A stretch of 64,000 nucleotides of DNA from an uncultured Collinsella sp. (GTDB lineage Bacteria > Actinomycetota > Coriobacteriia > Coriobacteriales > Coriobacteriaceae), in contig CABRHS010000009.1 in NCBI GenBank assembly GCA_902470815.1, forward strand, positions 1 through 64,000, read 5' to 3'. Positions 51,965-60,380 of this stretch are shown in pieces (within the stretch, counting starts at the first letter, position 1; the number at the start of each line of letters is the position of its first letter). The notes beneath the pieces are model-generated. The model was not told the DNA's origin, did no database searches, and worked only from the letters and a program-made list of their open reading frames with translations. A program made the position numbers and the translations under genes.

Positions 51965-53050
51965 TTACAGAAGGACGCCGAAGCGCGTCCAGGAATCCAG
52001 GTACGGCAGAAGCATCTGCTCGTGCTCGGGCAAGGTGCCCACCACGTTGCGGGTGCCGTCATCGGGCATGTCCCGCAACACCAGCTGAAGCTCGCCCTTG
52101 TAGCGAGGGCTGGCGTTGTTCACGACCACCACGTCGCCGCGCTTGAGGTCGCGGCCGACCGGGCGGGCGGGCACGTCGAGGTCTGCGAACTCGACGCGCG
52201 ACCACGTGCTGCGAAGCAGGTACGGGCTCAGGTCGCCGCGCACCTTATGCTTGGCGTAGCGGACGATGGCGAGCTCGTTCTCCGTGATGCCGGCAGCCGC
52301 CTGGGGGCGAAGCTGGACGAGGGAGCGGTCGATCTGGCCGATGGAGGCGAGCTCCTCCTCGGTGGCGAAGCAGTTGGAGATGATGATGTCGTCCACGAGC
52401 CCCATCGCGGACAGGTGACGCGCCTGGAAGTCCAAGGGAAGGTCGCGATGGCACTCGAGCGTCACAAGGCCCTCTTTGAGCGGCCAGGGACCGAAGGCGT
52501 CCGCGCGGGGGATCCCGATGAACGCCGCGAGGTTGACGCCCAGCTCTCGCACGGCCGCGCTCTCGCGCTCGAAGAACGCGGTGTCCAGGCCGCTGAAGCG
52601 CTGCGGATAAAAGTTATGGCAGGAGATGAGGCGCGCGCGGTCGGGGTCATGGGTGAGCGTGGCGGCCAGGATGCCGTCGGCGCAGCTGGCGTTGAGCTCG
52701 ATCATGAGGCCATAGGGGTTGCGGGTCATATCCGCCACCTGGCTCGGCTGGAACGGCTCGTCCAGGCGAATGCCGTCGGCGCCGATCTCATGGAAGAACG
52801 AGAGGTCGTCATAGGAGATGCCGAGCCTGGAGAAAACGTTGGGGGCGACGTCGAAGACGACCTCCATGCCGTTCTCATGCGCGCATGCGGTGAGCTCCGC
52901 GGACTCGCGCTTGACCTGCTCGGGATCGCCCTCGACGGACAGCAGGCAGGAGAAGATCCGGCTGAACCCATGTGCCGCCGCTGCCTCGATGTACGCGCAG
53001 TCGCGCTCGACGGTCGAATGCTCGGGATAAAGGGAGATGCCCCACTTCAT
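51965..53050 (-). CDS. MupG-like TIM-barrel protein (DUF871)
   Basis: A 361-aa protein of the DUF871/MupG family. The barrel opens MKWGISLYPEHSTVERDCAY and continues with FSRIFSCLLS and ADGIRLDEPFQ; the C-terminal part is a smaller beta domain (KRGDVVVVNNASPRYKGELQ). The characterised member, S. aureus MupG, is a 6-phospho-N-acetylmuramidase that cuts MurNAc-6P-GlcNAc. The start at 53050 has GAGGAAGG upstream. It is the first gene of the sugar operon. No MurQ-like gene is next to it, so the substrate may be a different phosphodisaccharide. Confidence 0.87.
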   Translation of the reverse strand: MKWGISLYPEHSTVERDCAYIEAAAAHGFSRIFSCLLSVEGDPEQVKRESAELTACAHENGMEVVFDVAPNVFSRLGISYDDLSFFHEIGADGIRLDEPFQPSQVADMTRNPYGLMIELNASCADGILAATLTHDPDRARLISCHNFYPQRFSGLDTAFFERESAAVRELGVNLAAFIGIPRADAFGPWPLKEGLVTLECHRDLPLDFQARHLSAMGLVDDIIISNCFATEEELASIGQIDRSLVQLRPQAAAGITENELAIVRYAKHKVRGDLSPYLLRSTWSRVEFADLDVPARPVGRDLKRGDVVVVNNASPRYKGELQLVLRDMPDDGTRNVVGTLPEHEQMLLPYLDSWTRFGVLL

Positions 53051-53112
53051 ACGGTCTGCCTTCCTCGTCTTGATACGCTCCGCGCGCATGCACACGTGTT
53101 TCCTTTTTGTGG

Positions 53113-53130
53113 AATTATATCGATTCAATT
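53113..53130 (-). promoter_or_regulatory. ATCGAT operator near the sugar operon start
   Basis: AATTATATCGATTCAATT is an 18-nt dyad of the form AATT-n2-ATC-GAT-n2-AATT, located about 63-80 nt upstream of the MupG-like start. The centre matches the site in the LacI-type gene promoter. Confidence 0.6.
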
Positions 53131-53199
53131 AGGATGCGTGCCGGAAAATCGAACAGACCTGCAGGTGGTAAAACGTTATCTTAGCAAGTCTTTGCAGCT

Positions 53200-53217
53200 A
53201 TTTGTATCGATTTAATT
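53200..53217 (-). promoter_or_regulatory. Second ATCGAT operator in the divergent region
   Basis: ATTTGTATCGATTTAATT has the same ATCGAT centre and partly the same AATT ends, 87 nt from the first site. Two sites at this distance would fit DNA looping by a LacI-type tetramer. A weaker TATCGAT is centred at 53254. The whole gap 53051-53457 has no other gene. Confidence 0.55.
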
Positions 53218-53457
53218 TTCGCCTTCCCCTTTGGGCAAAACCGCGAACGGTATCGATTTCCCGGTGAACGGGCGCTCTGGACGCCCATGGCGCCAAAATC
53301 GACGCGGCAGGGCGCGGCGGCAGGACGCGCGCACGGGCATCCGCCGCGCGGACCCCGAGAGATCGCCATCGCGAGAGATCGCCATCGCTCCCCGAGCAGG
53401 AGGCCCGAGTTTTTGGGCATAATTGGACCAATTGACCCTGAACCGGAAGAAGGCCTC

Positions 53458-54201
53458 ATGGCGACCCTCAAGGCTGTCGTATTCGACATGGACGACACGC
53501 TGCTCAGCATCAACCTGAACGCCTTCATAGGCATGTACGCGCTCGACGAGGCCAACCTGCTCGCGCAGGCGGCGCGCAAAAGCGCCGTCTCGCTCTTCGC
53601 GCCCGTGGGGAGCGCCATGCTCGAGCTCAACAACGGCTCCCGCGCGGAGGGGGACGCGCGCACCAACCGGCAATTCTTCGCGGACGAGCTCCAGCGCCGA
53701 TGCGGCATCCCCCTGCTCGAGCCCGCCATCACCGACATGCTCGAATTCTACGAGCGCGAGGTCCTGCCCAAGAAGAACGACCGCCTGATCTCCGCGCGGC
53801 CTCGCGAGGGCGCTCATGAGGCGGTGGAGGCCGTCCTCGACCGCGGGCTCCGCATCGCCCTGCTCACCAACCCGAGCTTCTCACGCGCGTGCATCGAGTG
53901 CCGCATGGGCTGGGGGCGGATGCTCGATATGCCCTTCGAGCTCGTGACCACGTGGGAGAACTCGACCCGTGTGAAGCCCAGCGCGGGGTATTACCTCGAG
54001 GCGCTCGGCAAGCTGGGCCTTTCGCCCGAAGAGACGCTCATGGTGGGCAACGACCCCAAACGCGACTTCCCCTCCCCCGACATCGGGCTCAGGACCGCCT
54101 ACGTGGGCAACGGCACCCAACCCGACGCCCTGTGGAACGGGTCGATGGCCGATTTCGCCAAGAGCCTGCACCTGATAGAGGAGCGCTTCTGCGGGGAGTA
54201 A
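53458..54201 (+). CDS. HAD family hydrolase
   Basis: A 247-aa HAD phosphatase. Motif I is VVFDMDDTLLSINLNAF with the nucleophile aspartate; motif II ALLTNPSF; motif III the lysine in NSTRVKPS; motif IV VGNDPKRDFP. A helical cap (residues about 20-105) is inserted after motif I. The start at 53458 has GAAGAAGG upstream. It is divergent from the sugar operon and may share its control sites. The substrate is unknown. Confidence 0.85.
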   Translation: MATLKAVVFDMDDTLLSINLNAFIGMYALDEANLLAQAARKSAVSLFAPVGSAMLELNNGSRAEGDARTNRQFFADELQRRCGIPLLEPAITDMLEFYEREVLPKKNDRLISARPREGAHEAVEAVLDRGLRIALLTNPSFSRACIECRMGWGRMLDMPFELVTTWENSTRVKPSAGYYLEALGKLGLSPEETLMVGNDPKRDFPSPDIGLRTAYVGNGTQPDALWNGSMADFAKSLHLIEERFCGE

Positions 54202-54232
54202 GCCAGCTGGACGCCTCCCTCGATACGTATGC

Positions 54233-54280
54233 AAGCGCCCCGCGCCCACTCGGATCGAACCGTGCGGGCGCGGGGCGCTT
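54233..54280. terminator. Bidirectional terminator
   Basis: AAGCGCCCCGCGCCC and its inverse (54233-54247, 54266-54280) form a perfect 15-bp stem with an 18-nt loop between two convergent genes. No long T run. Confidence 0.7.
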
Positions 54281-54310
54281 CGCGTGGGATGCGCGACGGG
54301 ACTATCGCGG

Positions 54311-55699
54311 TTACAGCCTGGTCTCGCCCGTCATGAGCTTCAAGATCTCCACGTCGGTGTCCTTCATGCCCACGCGGCCCACGTAGCCCATGCTCGCGAT
54401 GGTCTCCTCCACCGTGTCCATGACGATGCCCTCACCCGCGCGGAATCCCCGCCCGGCGAGCGCCATGTCGCAGCCGAGGATGGCGGCGTCCACGGCGGCG
54501 GAAATCTTGGCCGCGCAACTCGCCTTTGCGCCGTCGCACACGATACCGCCCACGTTGCCGAGGGTGTTCACCACCGTGGCGCCTATCTGCTCGCGCGTGC
54601 CCCCGCGCATCCAGCAGATGGCCGCCCCCGCGCCGCAGGCGGCGCAGACAACGCCGCAGAACGCGGAGAGCGCGCCGATGTAGCTCTTGGTGTGGATGGC
54701 GATGAGGTCGGCGAGCGCCACGGCGCGCACCAGGCGATCGCCCTCGACACCGAGCTCCTCGGCGTAGGTGAGCACGGGCAGGGCGCAGGTGATGCCCTGG
54801 TTGCCCGATCCGCACACGATCGCGACGGGAAGGGCGCAACCGCTCATGCGCGCGTCGGACCCGGCGGCGGCGCGGGCGCGGGCGCGGCAGGCGATGTCGT
54901 CGCCGCGGGTGGCGAGCAGCGTGCGGCCCACCTCCGCCCCCCAGGGGTTCTCGAGACCCTCGGCGGAGATGGCGGCGTTGAGCTCAATCTGGCGCTCCAG
55001 CGAGGCGCGGGCGTGGGAGATGTCGCCCGAGTCGATGTAGTCGATGATCGCGTCGAGCGACAGGCCCGGCACCGGAGCGGCCTGAGGGGCCTCGCCCGCT
55101 GTCTCCTGCGCCGCGACGGCACTCATGAGCGCGCACGTTCCCGAGCACGCATCCTCCACGTCCCTCCCGGCGCGCGCGGCGGGGCACAGACGGTCCGCCG
55201 GGACGCCGTCGCGCGTGCAGCGCACCACGTTGGTGTGGTGCTCCGAGATGGCGACCTCCGCCACGTGGCCCAGGGCCTCGGCGCGCACCTCGATATAGAG
55301 GTTGGGAACTCCCTCGATGAGCGAAACCTCGACGTAGCCCTCACGCCCCAGCAGCTCGCGTGTGTGGGCGATGTGCTCGTCAGTCACGCCCTCGAGCGTC
55401 TCCAGGGCCGCCGACGCGTCGCCGCCCACGGCCCCCAGCACCGCCGCGGCCTCCACGCCGCGCATGCCCCCGGAGTTCGGGACCGTGACGCTCTTGACGT
55501 TCTTGACGATGTTGCCCGAGCACCCGACCGCGATCTTTTCCGGCTCGCAGCCGAGAACCAGGCGCGCGAGGGCGGCGGCGTACGCCAGCGCGATCGGCTC
55601 CGTGCACCCCAGCGCGCAGATGAGCTCACCGTTCAGCAGGTCGCCCAACGCGCGGTCGCGCTCCTCTGCCGTCATCTCGCATACGTTCTTCTCAGCCAC
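54311..55699 (-). CDS. cyuA: L-cysteine desulfidase family protein (CyuA/UPF0597)
   Basis: A 462-aa enzyme of the serine-dehydratase-alpha-like/UPF0597 family, which contains CyuA, an iron-sulphur L-cysteine desulfidase making pyruvate, ammonia and sulphide. Conserved cysteines occur in ICALGCTEP (about 33), AVGCSGNIVKNVKS, CSGTCALM, SGCALPVAIVCGSGNQG and GGIVCDGAKASCAAKISAA. The start is the GTG at 55699 with GAGGAGGT 7 nt upstream; the frame is open further but without family similarity. Serine dehydratase activity is an alternative assignment. Confidence 0.85.
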   Translation of the reverse strand: MAEKNVCEMTAEERDRALGDLLNGELICALGCTEPIALAYAAALARLVLGCEPEKIAVGCSGNIVKNVKSVTVPNSGGMRGVEAAAVLGAVGGDASAALETLEGVTDEHIAHTRELLGREGYVEVSLIEGVPNLYIEVRAEALGHVAEVAISEHHTNVVRCTRDGVPADRLCPAARAGRDVEDACSGTCALMSAVAAQETAGEAPQAAPVPGLSLDAIIDYIDSGDISHARASLERQIELNAAISAEGLENPWGAEVGRTLLATRGDDIACRARARAAAGSDARMSGCALPVAIVCGSGNQGITCALPVLTYAEELGVEGDRLVRAVALADLIAIHTKSYIGALSAFCGVVCAACGAGAAICWMRGGTREQIGATVVNTLGNVGGIVCDGAKASCAAKISAAVDAAILGCDMALAGRGFRAGEGIVMDTVEETIASMGYVGRVGMKDTDVEILKLMTGETRL

Positions 55700-55766
55700 G
55701 AAAGACCTCCTCGCCCGAATGATCGATGCTCCCAGTGTAGCGAACCGGGGACCCGACGCGCCATGG

Positions 55767-55809
55767 AAAAGCCCCCGCGCCCCAGCCGGTGGGCGGAAGG
55801 CGCGGGGGC
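55767..55809 (-). terminator. Terminator of ndk
   Basis: On the minus strand GCCCCCGCGCC and its inverse form an 11-bp stem followed by TTTTCC. It stands 22 nt after the ndk stop and before cyuA, so cyuA is probably transcribed separately. Confidence 0.75.
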
Positions 55810-55830
55810 CGCTCGCACATGGCGCGCGAA

Positions 55831-56238
55831 TCACCCGAAGAAGCGCTCGATCTCGATCGCCGCGTTCTCGAGCGAGTCGGAGCCGTGGATGACGTTGGCG
55901 TTCACGTCGATCGCGTAATCCCCGCGAATGGTGCCGGGCGCGGCGTCCAGCGGGTTGGTGGCGCCCATGAGGGTGCGCATCTTGGAGACGGCGGACAGGC
56001 CGGAGACGACCATCTTGACCACGGGGCCGCTCGTCATGAACTCCACGAGGCTCGGAAAGAAGGGCTTGTCGGCCAGATGGGCGTAATGCACCTTGACGGT
56101 CTCCTCGTCGAGCACGCACTTCTCCATCTTCTCGATGGTCAGGCCGGAGCGCTCGATGCGGTCGATGATGGCTCCCGTCTTGCGATCGCGGACGGCGTCG
56201 GGCTTGATCATGATGAAAGTCTGCTCGATAGCGGGCAT
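55831..56238 (-). CDS. ndk: Nucleoside diphosphate kinase
   Basis: A 135-aa enzyme transferring phosphate between nucleoside di- and triphosphates. TFIMIKPDAV opens the fold, GATNPLDAAPGTIRGDYA is the family motif and the phosphorylated histidine is H118 in NVIHGSDS. The start at 56238 follows AAAGGGG. It lies 119 nt after argH on the same strand. Confidence 0.97.
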   Translation of the reverse strand: MPAIEQTFIMIKPDAVRDRKTGAIIDRIERSGLTIEKMEKCVLDEETVKVHYAHLADKPFFPSLVEFMTSGPVVKMVVSGLSAVSKMRTLMGATNPLDAAPGTIRGDYAIDVNANVIHGSDSLENAAIEIERFFG

Positions 56239-56357
56239 ATGCGTCCCCTTTCGATGGAAGTTGCACTCGGCGCGCGGGCTTTGCGCGCCCAACGCCCATC
56301 TTACCCCATGCGCCCCTCCTCTAGGCACGCGCCAAGCGGGGGCCGTTCGGGGACCGC

Positions 56358-57794
56358 CTACCATTCGCCGAAGGGCTCGCCCATCTCGATCACGTGCGAG
56401 AGGCCCGCGATCCGCGCCTCGTCTCCCGCCATCGAGGCGCGGACGAGCTTGAGCTGCCCCTCCACCGCCGCACGCGACGTCCCTCCGTCGGTTACGCGCG
56501 CGTCAACGATCGCGTCGATGTCGAAGGCCCCCGCGATGTCGCGGCCGAACAGAGGGCTCGCGCTCGAAAACACCTCGAAGGGAAGGTCGCCGAGCTGGCA
56601 TGCGCGCTTGTCGCACTCGAGCACCAGCCTCCCGACGACCGCGTGGGCCTCACGGAACGCCATGCCCTTCTTGACGAGGTAGTCGGCCACATCGGTCGCG
56701 GCCAGATGCCCGACGCCGCACGCCGCGCGCATCCGGTCAGCGTGCACCTCCATCGTGGAGACCATCCCCGCCATGACCCCAAGGCTCTGGAGCAGGGTCT
56801 TGGCGGAGTCGAGCGCACCCTCCTTGTCCTCCTGGAGGTCCTTGTTGTAGGCGAGCGGCAGCCCTTTGCACGTCACGAGGAGCTGCATGAGGTTAGCGTA
56901 CACGCGGCCCGTCTTGCCCCGTATGAGCTCGGCGAAGTCGGGGTTCTTCTTCTGGGGCATGATGGAGGAACCCGTGGAATACGCATCCGACAGGGTGATG
57001 TATCCGAACTCCGAGCTGCTCCACAAGACGATCTCCTCCGCAAGTCGCGAAAGGTGCATGGCCATGGTCGAGCACGCCACGTGCAGATCGACGAGGAAGT
57101 CGCGGTCGGACACCGCGTCGAGCGAGTTCGGCACGACGCGCGTGAAGCCCATCGCGTAAGCGCATGAGACGCGGTCGAGCGGGTACGTCGTGCCCGCCAG
57201 CGCCGCCGCGCCCAACGGCGACGCGTCGGCGGCGTCGAACGCGGCGTCGATCCGCTTGAAATCACGCGTGAACATCCAGTAGTACGCGAGGAGGTGGTGC
57301 GAGAGGAGCACCGGCTGCGCGTGCTGGAGGTGCGTCATGCCCGGGAGGACCACGCCCATGTGCTCGTTCGCCGTGTCAACGAGCGCCCGGCGCAAGTTGA
57401 GATTCGCCTCCATGAGCTGTTTGGCGATGGCCTTCACGGCGAGGCGCGTGTCGGTCGCCACCTGGTCGTTACGCGAGCGCCCCGTGTGCAGGCGCTTGCC
57501 CGCCTCGCCGATGCGGCGGGTGAGCTCGCCCTCGATCGCCATGTGGATGTCCTCGTCCTCGATGTTGAAGACGAACGTGCCGGCGTCGATCTCGCCCTCG
57601 ATCTCGCACAGCCCCGCATCGATGGCCTCGAAATCCTCGAAGCTGATGATCCCCTGCTTGGCGAGCATGGCGGCATGCGCGCGCGAGCCCGCGATGTCCT
57701 GCCGGTACAAATGCCTGTCGACGGGCAGCGACGCCCCGAACGACTGCGTCGACGCCTCGACCCCGCCCTCAAACCTTCCGCCCCAAAGTGCCAT
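56358..57794 (-). CDS. argH: Argininosuccinate lyase
   Basis: A 478-aa homotetrameric lyase giving arginine and fumarate. The N-terminal LWGGRFEGGVE, the THLQHAQPV motif and the signature GSSIMPQKKNPD are visible. The start at 57794 has AAAGGAGAG upstream. It lies 33 nt after argG, so argGH form an operon. Confidence 0.97.
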   Translation of the reverse strand: MALWGGRFEGGVEASTQSFGASLPVDRHLYRQDIAGSRAHAAMLAKQGIISFEDFEAIDAGLCEIEGEIDAGTFVFNIEDEDIHMAIEGELTRRIGEAGKRLHTGRSRNDQVATDTRLAVKAIAKQLMEANLNLRRALVDTANEHMGVVLPGMTHLQHAQPVLLSHHLLAYYWMFTRDFKRIDAAFDAADASPLGAAALAGTTYPLDRVSCAYAMGFTRVVPNSLDAVSDRDFLVDLHVACSTMAMHLSRLAEEIVLWSSSEFGYITLSDAYSTGSSIMPQKKNPDFAELIRGKTGRVYANLMQLLVTCKGLPLAYNKDLQEDKEGALDSAKTLLQSLGVMAGMVSTMEVHADRMRAACGVGHLAATDVADYLVKKGMAFREAHAVVGRLVLECDKRACQLGDLPFEVFSSASPLFGRDIAGAFDIDAIVDARVTDGGTSRAAVEGQLKLVRASMAGDEARIAGLSHVIEMGEPFGEW

Positions 57795-57827
57795 TGGGAG
57801 TCTCTCCTTTCTCGCTGCGACCATTCG

Positions 57828-59129
57828 CTAGTAGTTCACCGCTTGACCCATGGCAGGCACGGACGCGCCCCCGCTCACCACGCCGAGCCCAGTCGCATGA
57901 GCCGCAGGGCATGCGAGCTGCGCGCGCTTGGTCGCCCAGGTCTTGATGGACAGGCCCTGGATGTCAATGAAGCCCTCGGCGGCCTTCTGGTCGAACGCGT
58001 CGTCGTTGTCGTAGGTGGCGAGCGCCGGGTCGTACAGCGCCGCGGCGCTCTTGCGGCCGACGACCGTGCAGCCGCCCTTGTAGAGCTTGAGCCTCACCAC
58101 GCCGGTCAGGTCCTGCTGCGTTGCCCCCATGAAGGCGTCGAGAGCCTCTTTGAACGGGCTGAACCAGCGGCCGTTGTAGATCTGGTCGGCCCAGAGCTGC
58201 TCGAGGGCGAGCTTGTGGTGGAGCACGTCGCGCTCGAGGCACAGGTCCTCGAGGGCCTTGTGCGCCTGGATGAGCGCGAGGCCGGCGGGGACCTCATAGC
58301 ACTCGCGCGACTTCAGGCCCACGTAGCGGTTCTCGATCATGTCGATGCGGCCGAATCCGCAAGAGCCGGCGATGACGTTGAGCTTGGCCACGAGCTCGGC
58401 GAGCGGCATCTCGTTGCCGTCCAGGCTGGAGGGCACACCGTCGGTGAAGCCGACCTCAACGTAGGTGGGTACGTCGGGTGCGTCGGCGGGGTCGACCGTC
58501 ATCGTCCAGATATCCGCCGGGGGCTCTGCCCACGGATCCTCGAGCACGCCCGCCTCGATGGCGCGGCCCCACAGGTTGTCGTCGATGGAATAGGGCTTCT
58601 CGATGCTCTGGGCAACCGGCACGCCGTGCGCCTTCGCGTAGGCGATCTCGTCGGGGCGCATGCCCAGGTCCCACTCGCGCACCGGCGCGATGACCTTGAG
58701 GGACGGATCGAGCGCGATGATGGAGGTCTCGAAGCGGACCTGGTCGTTGCCCTTGCCCGTGCAGCCGTGCGCCACGCACGTGGCGTTGTGCTTGTGGGCG
58801 ACCTCGACGAGGTGCTTGGAGATCAGCGGGCGGGAAAGGGCGGAGAGCAGCGGGTACTTGTTCTCGTACATGGCGTTGGCGGCGATGGCGCACGTGAGGT
58901 ACTGGTCCGCGAACTCCTCGGTCATGTCGATGACCTCGACGGCGATGCAGCCGAGCATCTTCGCCTTCTCGGCGACCTTCTCGAGGCCGTCGTGCTCCTG
59001 GCCAACGTTGCCGAGCATGGCGATGACGTCGAGACCCATCTCGTTTTGCAGCCACTTGATGCACACGGAGGTGTCAAGGCCGCCGGAATAGGCGAGTACG
59101 ACTTTTTCCTTGGATGCAGATGCGCTCAT
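57828..59129 (-). CDS. argG: Argininosuccinate synthase
   Basis: A 433-aa ATP-dependent synthase joining citrulline and aspartate. The P-loop is VLAYSGGLDTSV, followed by AHGCTGKGNDQVRFE and the C-terminal tetramerisation arm. It is about 30 residues longer than typical enzymes at the C-terminus (ending after HATGLGVVSGGASVPAMG). The start follows GAAAGGACG. A 419-nt leader region with a terminator-like hairpin precedes it. Confidence 0.96.
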   Translation of the reverse strand: MSASASKEKVVLAYSGGLDTSVCIKWLQNEMGLDVIAMLGNVGQEHDGLEKVAEKAKMLGCIAVEVIDMTEEFADQYLTCAIAANAMYENKYPLLSALSRPLISKHLVEVAHKHNATCVAHGCTGKGNDQVRFETSIIALDPSLKVIAPVREWDLGMRPDEIAYAKAHGVPVAQSIEKPYSIDDNLWGRAIEAGVLEDPWAEPPADIWTMTVDPADAPDVPTYVEVGFTDGVPSSLDGNEMPLAELVAKLNVIAGSCGFGRIDMIENRYVGLKSRECYEVPAGLALIQAHKALEDLCLERDVLHHKLALEQLWADQIYNGRWFSPFKEALDAFMGATQQDLTGVVRLKLYKGGCTVVGRKSAAALYDPALATYDNDDAFDQKAAEGFIDIQGLSIKTWATKRAQLACPAAHATGLGVVSGGASVPAMGQAVNY

Positions 59130-59548
59130 GGGTTCGTCCTTTCGTGATGTCGCAAGACATGGGATGGGGGCGAGCCCAACTGATGATATGGGGTGTCACA
59201 AGATGAATCTCCACGGCATGCGAGTGAGTCGCGTGCATCGCATGCGCAAAGAAAAGCCGCCTTGCGGCGGACATTCCCTTGACGATATCAGTTGGACTCT
59301 GCCGAAGGCCTTGACCTTCATGCGTACAGAGACAACGAGCTATCGTCGTCGGGAGATTGCACGCTGGCGTCGGGCGGCCGCATCGGCGGCGTTCTGGCAA
59401 GGCACGATGGCGACGGTCGCCATGCCCTCATATGTAGCCAGAAGCTGTGCCACGGTTACTCGTCCCTTCGCGTAGCAGCGGTGTCAATCGTTGGTTCGGT
59501 ATGGTAGCCCAAAATGCATTGAATCGATTCCCAAAATATAGAATATTT
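59130..59548. other. Long argG upstream region
   Basis: No accepted gene. On the minus strand the hairpin CCGCC/GGCGG with the tail CTTTTCTTT (59248-59270) lies about 120 nt before argG, which could act as an attenuator. A 41-aa minus-strand frame (59196-59321) with seven arginines overlaps it and a TTGACA box is near 59486. The + strand also has an Arg-rich 51-aa frame starting at 59322. Neither is accepted as a gene. Confidence 0.45.
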
Positions 59549-59584
59549 CAGCCCTGTTTCTCACATATATAAGAAACAGGGCTG
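59549..59584 (-). terminator. Terminator of the amino-acid ABC operon
   Basis: CAGCCCTGTTTCT (59549-59561) and AGAAACAGGGCTG (59572-59584) form a perfect 13-bp stem. On the minus strand the tail GAAATATTCTATATTTT is A/T-rich. It lies 17 nt after the stop of the ATPase gene. Confidence 0.8.
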
Positions 59585-59600
59585 AGTGCATACATCGTGG

Positions 59601-60377
59601 TTAATCCTTGAGATATCTGGATAGGAATTCGCGCGTGCGGGGATTCTGGGGTGCGGTGAACATCTGCTGGGGCGCGCCCTGCTCGGCGATGACACCGTGG
59701 TCCATGAACACCACGCGGTCCGAGACGGTGCGCGCGAACTCCATCTCGTGCGTCACCACCACCATCGTCATGCCGTCGCGCGCCAGGCCGCGCATGACCT
59801 CGAGCACCTCGCCCACGATCTGCGGGTCGAGCGCGCTGGTAGGCTCGTCGAACAACATGATCTTGGGGCGCATGCACAGGGCGCGGGCGATGGCCACGCG
59901 CTGCTTCTGCCCGCCCGAGAGCGTGGAGGGGGCCGCATGGGCGAAACCCTCAAGACCCATCGAGCGCAGGTGCCCAAGGGCAACCGCTTGCGCCTCCTCC
60001 CTCGTCATCTTCTTGCGCGTCACGGGAGCCAGCGTGCAGTTGGCAAGCACATCCATGTTGTTGAACAGGTTGAACCCCTGGAAGACCATACCGATGTCCT
60101 CGCGCAGGCCGTTCACGTCAACGTGGTCGGCGGTGAGGTCGCTGCCCTGGAACCACACATGCCCAGCGTCGGGGGCCTCGAGCAGGTTGATACAGCGCAG
60201 CAAAGTGGATTTGCCCGAACCCGAGGCGCCGATGATCGTCACGACCTCGCCGGGCGCGATGTCGAGATTGACGTCGCGCAGGACCTCCAACTCGCCAAAG
60301 GACTTGCGCAGGCCCTCGATGCGCACCATGTAGTCGCCTGCAGGTGCCACGGGATTTGAGGTGTTGTCCATAGCCAT
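59601..60377 (-). CDS. Polar amino acid ABC transporter ATP-binding protein
   Basis: A 258-aa ATPase of the GlnQ type. Walker A is GASGSGKST, the signature is LSGGQKQRVAIA, Walker B IMLFDEPTSALDP, and MVVVTHEMEFAR is the GlnQ H-loop. It ends the operon and sits 3 nt after the permease gene. The substrate is a polar amino acid; glutamine, arginine or cystine cannot be separated by sequence here. Confidence 0.93.
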   Translation of the reverse strand: MAMDNTSNPVAPAGDYMVRIEGLRKSFGELEVLRDVNLDIAPGEVVTIIGASGSGKSTLLRCINLLEAPDAGHVWFQGSDLTADHVDVNGLREDIGMVFQGFNLFNNMDVLANCTLAPVTRKKMTREEAQAVALGHLRSMGLEGFAHAAPSTLSGGQKQRVAIARALCMRPKIMLFDEPTSALDPQIVGEVLEVMRGLARDGMTMVVVTHEMEFARTVSDRVVFMDHGVIAEQGAPQQMFTAPQNPRTREFLSRYLKD

Positions 60378-60380
60378 AAT

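Noticed and set aside
59322..59477. A 51-codon Arg-rich frame on the + strand opposite the argG leader
   Set aside because: Nothing follows on the + strand that it could control, and no ribosome site stands before it. The richness in Arg comes from GC-rich codons.
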